This document shows, one piece after another, positions 59,478 to 64,000 of a stretch of DNA of 64,000 bases. The first letter of the stretch is position 1, and the number at the start of each line of letters is the position of its first letter. Location: NCBI GenBank assembly GCA_035508795.1, contig DATJMJ010000068.1:1-64000 (forward strand), given 5' to 3'. The position numbers and the translations under genes were made by a program. Source of the stretch: DATJMJ01 sp035508795. Its GTDB lineage: Bacteria; Actinomycetota; Acidimicrobiia; Acidimicrobiales; Palsa-688. The notes under the pieces are model-generated. The model made no database searches and was not told the DNA's origin. It saw only the letters and a list, made by a program, of their open reading frames with translations.

Positions 59478-59788
59478 GGGACCGTCACCACTATTTCGTC
59501 GCCTTCGACGCGGGTCGGGTAGACGTCGACGGGCTGGGTGGCAGGCAAGCACTGCGGGTGCCCGTCCTTCAGCGAAAAGGTGCTGCCGTGCTTGGTGCAT
59601 TCGATGGTGCACTCGTACGGGTCGACTTCACCGTCGGAGAGAAGCCAGAGCTGGTGGCTGCACCGGTCCGCGAGCGCGTACACGTCGTTACCGGTCCGCG
59701 CAAGGCACACGCCGAAGGGCCCGCCCTCCAACCTGACCGCCGAACCATCGGGAAGATCCGTAAGGCTGACCCTGATTTCTCTGCTCAT
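59474..59788 (-). CDS. Rieske-type [2Fe-2S] ferredoxin-like protein
   Basis: A 104-residue Rieske protein without membrane anchor. The cluster ligands Cys43/His45 (CSH) and Cys64/His67 (CTKH) lie in DRCSHQLW and ECTKHGSTF with the right 18-residue spacing. Such small proteins carry electrons to dioxygenases or sit within suf operons of actinobacteria. It lies between sufD (19 bases) and sufC (four-base overlap), so a role in Fe-S assembly or as an electron donor to it is likely. ATG 59788 starts it. Confidence 0.9.
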   Translation of the reverse strand: MSREIRVSLTDLPDGSAVRLEGGPFGVCLARTGNDVYALADRCSHQLWLLSDGEVDPYECTIECTKHGSTFSLKDGHPQCLPATQPVDVYPTRVEGDEIVVTVP

Positions 59789-59807
59789 GGCGACTATCCC
59801 CTGGCGC

Positions 59808-61178
59808 TCACTGCGGCCGGCCGCCGAAACCGGCGGCATCGAGCTTGGCGACCAGCGCTTCGCGCAGCCAGGCGCGTACCCCGCCGACGGGGAACTGGGC
59901 CAGCACGTCGTCCATGAAACCAAGCGCTATAAGGCGTTCGGCGGCGCTCGTAGGCACACCCCTCGACTCGAGGTAGAAAAGTTGTGACTCGTCGATCGGC
60001 CCGACGGCCGAGGCGTGCGAGCAACGCACGTCGTTGTCCTCGATCTCCAGGTTCGGCACCGAATACGCTTCTGCGCCCTCCGAAAGCACGAGGTTGCGGT
60101 TGGTCTGGAAGGCGTTGGTACCCTTGGCACCTTTTTCGACCCGGATCAGGCCCGAGTAGACCGAGCGCGAGTGGTTCGCCACCGCGCCCTTGAAAAGGAG
60201 GTTGCTCCGGCTCTTGGGGGCAGCGTGGTGCTGGACCGTGCGCAGGTCGTGGACCTGCTCGCCCGAGCCGAAATAGGCCGCCAGCAGTTCGCTGTCCCCA
60301 CCTTGGCCTTCCAGCACCGAATCGGCGCGAACCCTCGCGTACTCCCCGCCGAACGCGACCGTCATCGAACGCAACACCGCGTCCCGGCCAACGCGGCTGA
60401 CCTGGTTACCGAGTTGCCATGACCGGCTCCCGAGCACTTGCACCTGCCCGAAGCCGAGATGAGAGCCTTGGCCCACTGCAAGGTGGGTAAGCGGGACCGC
60501 AAGCAGATCCGCGTCGGGCGAGGCAAGGATCTCCAGGACCTGAGCCTCCGAACCCGCACCGAGCTCTACTTCCAACCGAGGGAAAACTGCAGCCTCCGCG
60601 GCGTCGAGCCAGTGCACGATGACCACCGGGGCCTCGAGCGAGACGCCCGCGGGTACGGACACCCTCCACGGCACCTGTACGAACGCCCCGTTGAGCGCGG
60701 TCCAAATATCGGCACGCGGCCCGGCCAACGCCGGCAAGGGTTGAGCGTCCGCCCCGAGCGGGCCTGCTCCAACCGGCCCGACCTCGAGACCGGGCTGGGG
60801 GCGCACGACATCGCCGCCACCACCGTTGTGTGCCACGACGACTGTCGCATCAGTCCCTGCCGCCAGGACGAGACGGCGGACGTCGCCGGGTAAATCCCCG
60901 ATGCCCATGCCGTCCCCAGTGCCCATCCTGGTACCGCTACCTGTACTGCTAGCGGTGCTCATGCCCTCGCCACCGACCGCACCCGCTTGCCGCACCAGCG
61001 TGTAGCGCTCGAGGTCGAGGTCGTCTATCCGGCTATAGCGCCAGATCTCCTCGGCCTCGGTGGGCATTGTCATTTCGGAAAACCGGCGCCACGACGCCAG
61101 GCGCGACTCACGCAACCAACCGGGCCCGGGAAGGGCGGCAGCGGCAGCCGCGTCGAAGTTAGGGGTAGCGCTGGGCAT
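59808..61178 (-). CDS. sufD: Fe-S cluster assembly protein SufD
   Basis: A 456-residue scaffold partner of SufB. The C-terminal core is typical: LLAAYFGSGEQVHDLRTVQH, RSNLLFKGAVANHSRSVYSG, NAFQTNRNLVLSEGAEAYSV, EIEDNDVRCSHASAVGPIDE and SRGVPTSAAERLIALGFMDD. The N-terminal third contains an inserted Gly/Met/Ser/Thr run (SSTGSGTRMGTGDGMGIGD, about 78-96) from simple-repeat DNA. ATG 61178 is preferred; the open frame extends upstream with no family sequence. It is separated from sufB by three unrelated genes. Confidence 0.93.
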   Translation of the reverse strand: MPSATPNFDAAAAAALPGPGWLRESRLASWRRFSEMTMPTEAEEIWRYSRIDDLDLERYTLVRQAGAVGGEGMSTASSTGSGTRMGTGDGMGIGDLPGDVRRLVLAAGTDATVVVAHNGGGGDVVRPQPGLEVGPVGAGPLGADAQPLPALAGPRADIWTALNGAFVQVPWRVSVPAGVSLEAPVVIVHWLDAAEAAVFPRLEVELGAGSEAQVLEILASPDADLLAVPLTHLAVGQGSHLGFGQVQVLGSRSWQLGNQVSRVGRDAVLRSMTVAFGGEYARVRADSVLEGQGGDSELLAAYFGSGEQVHDLRTVQHHAAPKSRSNLLFKGAVANHSRSVYSGLIRVEKGAKGTNAFQTNRNLVLSEGAEAYSVPNLEIEDNDVRCSHASAVGPIDESQLFYLESRGVPTSAAERLIALGFMDDVLAQFPVGGVRAWLREALVAKLDAAGFGGRPQ

Positions 61179-61213
61179 TGTTATCGGGTCACAGCTTAGG
61201 AGCTGGAGATCGG

Positions 61214-61603
61214 CTAGCCCTCGAGGTGGTAGGCGGTCGGGTGCCTGGGTTGATAGAGGCCGATCTGCCCCGCACCTGGCACCTTGATGTGGACGAGCAA
61301 ACCGAAACCGGCCTCCTCCACTCCGCCGGAAAAATCGGCTCCCTTGCCCTTCAGCTCTTGGACCGTGGCCTCGATGTCGTCGCACATCAGGTACAGCTCG
61401 TGGTGCCCGCTCGGCGCCCAGGCCTGCGCGTCCGGGTTGTCGGCGGGGCGCGTGGGGTGCATGCCGAGTTCGGCAGGCGGCAGCTTGAAAATCAGCCAGC
61501 CTCCATGAGCGTCGACATTCGCGAACCCGAGCACGTCCCTGAAAAACGCCCTTGCTGCCGCGGGGTCGTCCGCGTAGATGATGGCGTGCGCCGCATTGAT
61601 CAT
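61214..61603 (-). CDS. VOC/glyoxalase family protein
   Basis: A 129-residue protein of the vicinal oxygen chelate superfamily. It has the two beta-alpha-beta-beta-beta modules: INAAHAIIYADDPAAARAFF, GGWLIFKLPPAELGMH, then HHELYLMCDDIEATVQELKG and GLLVHIKVPGAGQIGLYQPR. A metal-binding His/Glu set (His6, and Glu near the ends of both modules) is possible; the substrate is unknown. ATG 61603 is the family start; the longer frame upstream is shadow. It sits 35 bases before sufD in the suf operon and may protect Fe-S assembly from reactive compounds (speculative). Confidence 0.82.
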   Translation of the reverse strand: MINAAHAIIYADDPAAARAFFRDVLGFANVDAHGGWLIFKLPPAELGMHPTRPADNPDAQAWAPSGHHELYLMCDDIEATVQELKGKGADFSGGVEEAGFGLLVHIKVPGAGQIGLYQPRHPTAYHLEG

Positions 61604-61663
61604 GCTTACAAGTCTTGCAGAATGAGGCGGCAGGCCGTCTGGCACAAGGAGGTACCGAACCGT

Positions 61664-61691
61664 CCCGCAACGCGGGTTCGCCAAGTTGGCG
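61664..61691. other. Paired short hairpins between phosphoribosyltransferase and VOC gene
   Basis: Two adjacent perfect inverted repeats, CCCGC-AAC-GCGGG (61664-61676) and CGCCAA-G-TTGGCG (61679-61691), lie in the 118-base gap between two minus-strand genes. They may attenuate transcription inside the operon or stabilise an mRNA end; no T-run follows. Confidence 0.4.
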
Positions 61692-61721
61692 CGCTCTGCC
61701 TCGGTTTTGGGGGGCGGGGGC

Positions 61722-62408
61722 TCAGGAGGGGGACCTTGGGGGGCCGAGTTCTTCAAGCAATTGGAGCACTTCTTCGTCGGTGGTCTGGGCGAAGTCGTGG
61801 TACCAGGTACCGACAGCGTGCATGTTTGGGGGCCGGAGAAGGCAGATCTCGGCGTCGACCAACGGGGCGAGGCTCTGGAGCGCCGCCGGTGGCGCCACCG
61901 GGACCGCCAGGACCAGCTTCGTTGGGCCCAGCCGGCGGACCGCGATCAGGGCAGCCCACATCGTGGCGCCCGTCGCCAACCCGTCGTCCACTACCACGGC
62001 CGAGCGGCCGCTCATGTCGATGGGAGCCTCTCCGTGGTAAGTCCGCAACTGGTCGGCCACCCTGGCGGCCGCCCTTTGGACGAGCCGCTCCACAGCGTCG
62101 CCGTCGAGCCGCAACGCAGCAACCACTTCGTCGTTTATGACCCTCACGCCGCCCGGTGCCACCGCACCTACGGCGAGCTCCTCCTGGCCGGGCGCTCCCA
62201 CCTTGCCCACTGGCATGACAAACAGTGGCGCCCCGAGGCGCCGCGCCACCGCCGCACCGACCGGGACGCCGCCTCGTGGCAAGGCAACGACAACCGGTTG
62301 CAGCAAGCCTTCTTGTGCCACGAGGTCACCGAGGACTTGACCAGCCTCCGCCCGGTTGACGAACGGTACCGCCACCGCTGCCGGGCCGGTTGGGCCGTCG
62401 GCCGACAT
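61722..62408 (-). CDS. Phosphoribosyltransferase family protein
   Basis: A 228-residue PRTase-fold protein. The PRPP-binding loop is VVVDDGLATGATMWAALIAV, preceded by the catalytic-loop region with ALPRGGVPVGAAVARRLGA near the N-terminus. This is the uncharacterised 'PRTase with erythromycin-esterase-like' or DUF-type group used for PRPP-related transfer; no nucleobase specificity can be given. ATG 62408 lies four bases after the stop of the upstream gene, so they are co-transcribed. It is one of three genes between sufB and sufD. Confidence 0.8.
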   Translation of the reverse strand: MSADGPTGPAAVAVPFVNRAEAGQVLGDLVAQEGLLQPVVVALPRGGVPVGAAVARRLGAPLFVMPVGKVGAPGQEELAVGAVAPGGVRVINDEVVAALRLDGDAVERLVQRAAARVADQLRTYHGEAPIDMSGRSAVVVDDGLATGATMWAALIAVRRLGPTKLVLAVPVAPPAALQSLAPLVDAEICLLRPPNMHAVGTWYHDFAQTTDEEVLQLLEELGPPRSPS

Positions 62409-62411
62409 GGG

Positions 62412-62993
62412 CTACTCGCCGGCGTCTTTTTCCATGTCGACCACGACCCGCCTGTGGTCGTTCGAGTCGTAACGCACCGGGATCATCGCCCCCACTTTGA
62501 CCTTCGCCCGCTCTGCGGGCGTCGGGAACGCCACTCGGGTGGTGACCTCGAACGCATCGGCGCCAGCTGGTTCGACCTTCAACGTCAGGCGGCTGCGGGT
62601 GACCGGCCCGAGAGTCCTCTCGTCGACGACCGAAATGACCAGCGCCTGCGCCTGGCTGTTGAGCGGCCTCAGGTCCCCGAAGGCCGGGTCCGCGTCGGCG
62701 CCCTGCTCCGGCTCCCTTGGCGGGGGTGGGACGCTGCTCGGCTGACGCTCGCGGCTTCGTTCACCCCGCTCACCACGTTCGCCGCGCTCACCGCGGTCAC
62801 GGGTGGGCCGCCGGGGCTGGCGGTCTGCCCCACCGGCCTGGGGCGGCGACCCGGGATGGCTCGAGCGGCCGGTCCGCGGAGCCCGGCTGGGGGGAGGAGC
62901 CCCCGTCTGGAACGGCCCCTGCGCGTTGACGGCGAGGCTAAGTATCCCCACCACGACCACCAACATGATGGCCAGCGCCAGAGCTGCTCCCAT
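62412..62993 (-). CDS. Membrane-anchored protein with charged repeat linker, unknown
   Basis: A 193-residue protein. A hydrophobic N-terminal segment (AALALAIMLVVVVGILSLAV) anchors it, a Pro/Arg/Ser-rich linker follows with a RGERGERGERGER repeat (about 67-79, from 9-base repeat DNA), and the C-terminal about 90 residues form a strand-rich domain (ALVISVVDERTLGPVTRSRL, VGAMIPVRYDSNDHRRVVVD). This end resembles small actinobacterial domains of unknown role. It lies 122 bases after sufB and four bases before the PRTase. The hydrophobic start may be a signal anchor. Confidence 0.6.
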   Translation of the reverse strand: MGAALALAIMLVVVVGILSLAVNAQGPFQTGAPPPSRAPRTGRSSHPGSPPQAGGADRQPRRPTRDRGERGERGERGERSRERQPSSVPPPPREPEQGADADPAFGDLRPLNSQAQALVISVVDERTLGPVTRSRLTLKVEPAGADAFEVTTRVAFPTPAERAKVKVGAMIPVRYDSNDHRRVVVDMEKDAGE

Positions 62994-63115
62994 ACGCGCT
63001 TGATCTTACGGCCCCGCGGCCCCTGGCTTGGGGCCCACCCGGGTGCGCCTAGTGGCCCCGCCGGCGCACCTGCTACCCACGCCGGGGCGCCCGGTGCCTG
63101 CCGCAGGCGGGAGGC

Positions 63116-64000
63116 TCAGCCGACGCTGCCCTCCATTTGCAGCTCGATCAGCCTGCTCCACTCGACCGCGTACTCCATAGGCAGGGTCCGCGTGACGGGC
63201 TCGATGAAGCCGTTGACGATCATGCTCATCGCCTGCTGTTCGGAGAGCCCCCGGCTCATCAGGTAGAACAACTGGTCGTCGCCGACCTTGGAGATGGTCG
63301 CCTCGTGGCCGACCTGTGCGTCGTGCTCGCCGAACTCGATGTACGGGTAGGTGTCCGAGCGCGACTTCTCGTCGAGGAGCAGGGCGTCGCAGCGGACGAA
63401 GCTCTTGGACCGCTTGGCGCCTTCCTCGAAGCGGACCAGGCCCCTGTACGACGTGCGGCCGGCGTCCTTGGAGATCGACTTCGAGATGATCGTCGAGGTC
63501 GTCTCCGGTGCGGCGTGGACCATCTTCGCCCCCGCATCCTGGTGCTGGCCCGCACCTGCGTAGGCGACAGACAGGACCTCGCCCGACGCCTTGGGGCCCA
63601 TCAAATAGACGGACGGGTACTTCATCGTGAGTTGGCTGTTGTGGACGATGAAGCCCTCCGACACGAAGTTGCCGGTGCCTTCGACCTCGATGTCCCACGT
63701 CGGGACGGCGGGGCCGGGCTCGCTCACGACGACCTTGCGGACCTCCACCGGGTCTGGGAGGACGATTTGCGAGCGGCCAACCCTGCGCAACGAGGGCACC
63801 TTCCGCGCGCCGCCCGAGCGCGCCGCGTCTGCAAGGGGCCCGCTGACCAGGGCAAGCAACCTCGGGTCGGCTCGGAAGACCAAGGTGCGGCTGCCATGGC
63901 AAACAGTTTGGTTACCAAGGATCTCTACGGGCCCTTCGGAGCCCTCTTCTCTGTGAAAGCGGGAAGCGATGCCTAATGACGTGAGCACATCGGCCATAGC
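63116..64000 (-). CDS. sufB: SufB Fe-S scaffold with intein, 3' part only
   Basis: The gene runs off the window edge at 64000, so only its 3' part is visible. Residues encoded by 63637-63116 (173 residues) are the C-terminal SufB core: SQLTMKYPSVYLMGPKASGE, EVLSVAYAGAGQHQDAGAKM, RTSYRGLVRFEEGA, RSDTYPYIEFGEHDAQVGHE, NQ-like DDQLFYLMSRGLSEQQAMSM and EWSRLIELQMEGSVG. This is the cluster-scaffold part that contacts SufC and SufD. The sequence upstream of Ser (63637) is not SufB but the C-terminal part of an intein. It should be spliced out at protein level to give functional SufB. Neighbouring genes sufD, Rieske and sufC follow on the same strand. Confidence 0.9.
   Translation of the reverse strand, partial: AMADVLTSLGIASRFHREEGSEGPVEILGNQTVCHGSRTLVFRADPRLLALVSGPLADAARSGGARKVPSLRRVGRSQIVLPDPVEVRKVVVSEPGPAVPTWDIEVEGTGNFVSEGFIVHNSQLTMKYPSVYLMGPKASGEVLSVAYAGAGQHQDAGAKMVHAAPETTSTIISKSISKDAGRTSYRGLVRFEEGAKRSKSFVRCDALLLDEKSRSDTYPYIEFGEHDAQVGHEATISKVGDDQLFYLMSRGLSEQQAMSMIVNGFIEPVTRTLPMEYAVEWSRLIELQMEGSVG
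63638..64000 (-). mobile_element. Intein within SufB, C-terminal part, cut by the window edge
   Basis: The 120 or so codons upstream of SufB Ser end in WDIEVEGTGNFVSEGFIVHN, the classical intein blocks F and G with penultimate His and terminal Asn, followed by Ser as +1 nucleophile. This is where the SufB conserved region SQLTMKYP begins, so removal of the intein restores a continuous scaffold sequence. Upstream, residues MADVLTSLGIASRFHREEG resemble the C-terminal part of LAGLIDADG-type intein endonucleases, but the diagnostic motifs and the intein's N-terminal Cys or Ser lie outside the window. SufB inteins are known in mycobacteria and other bacteria. Confidence 0.85.

Noticed and set aside
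61604..61756. Upstream extension of the VOC gene to position 61756
   Set aside because: It overlaps the phosphoribosyltransferase end and crosses the hairpins; the family sequence starts at ATG 61603.

Overview
The window is GC-rich chromosomal DNA from an actinobacterium, most likely class Acidimicrobiia or a near relative (inference). Supporting this are the DUF3499, DUF5719, PAC2, DUF4395 and DUF3516-helicase genes, the F420 genes cofD and cofE, the dense gene packing and the frequent GTG and TTG starts. I see no rRNA, tRNA, CRISPR array, phage or insertion sequence.

Layout. (1) 126-6702, minus strand: sugar-phosphate supply genes (SIS-type isomerase, Trm112 protein, phosphomannomutase), a 985-residue membrane protein, a 56-residue zinc-ribbon gene and DUF3499. 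(2) 6742-10254, plus: ftsH and a membrane-anchored kelch protein. (3) 10217-14897, minus: DUF5719 and a very large GT2 membrane glycosyltransferase. (4) 14952-31183: a surface-polysaccharide block. It holds a GDP-sugar reductase, two GT4 transferases, a dimethylformamidase-beta-like exported protein, rmlC, and a minus-strand operon birA-rmlA-rmlB-rmlD-GT2-(Thr-rich membrane protein)-galE-like. The F420 genes cofD and cofE sit directly after rmlC. (5) 31205-38931: biotin-dependent carboxylase alpha subunit, then nadC, nadB, nadA, an NrtR-type regulator and a rhodanese-MoeB fusion. (6) 39059-50458: nitroreductase, membrane proteins, thioesterase, lipoproteins, RDD and DUF2752 proteins and a DUF3516 helicase, separated by two repeat-rich gaps. 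(7) 50474-56730: an MMPL exporter with its TetR regulator and a palindromic operator over the promoter, then aldo/keto reductase, methyltransferase and tyrS. (8) 56800-64000: DUF4395, PAC2 and the suf iron-sulfur cluster genes. The suf run ends in a sufB gene that is interrupted by an intein cut off by the window edge.

How the genes work together. ManB and the isomerase feed nucleotide-sugar synthesis, RmlA, B, C and D make dTDP-rhamnose, and the GT2 and GT4 enzymes plus the large membrane transferases build a rhamnose-containing envelope glycan. BirA is divergent from the carboxylase whose carrier lysine it would biotinylate. NrtR probably controls NAD synthesis from the adjacent nadABC genes. 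SufB, SufD, SufC and a small Rieske protein assemble Fe-S clusters, which NadA needs.

The points most worth following up are the SufB intein, the double palindrome controlling the MMPL-TetR unit, the short tandem repeats spread through coding and non-coding DNA, a small dispersed intergenic repeat shared by two loci 23.7 kb apart, and several TTGA stop/start junctions. I did not find a clearly new defence or biosynthetic system.
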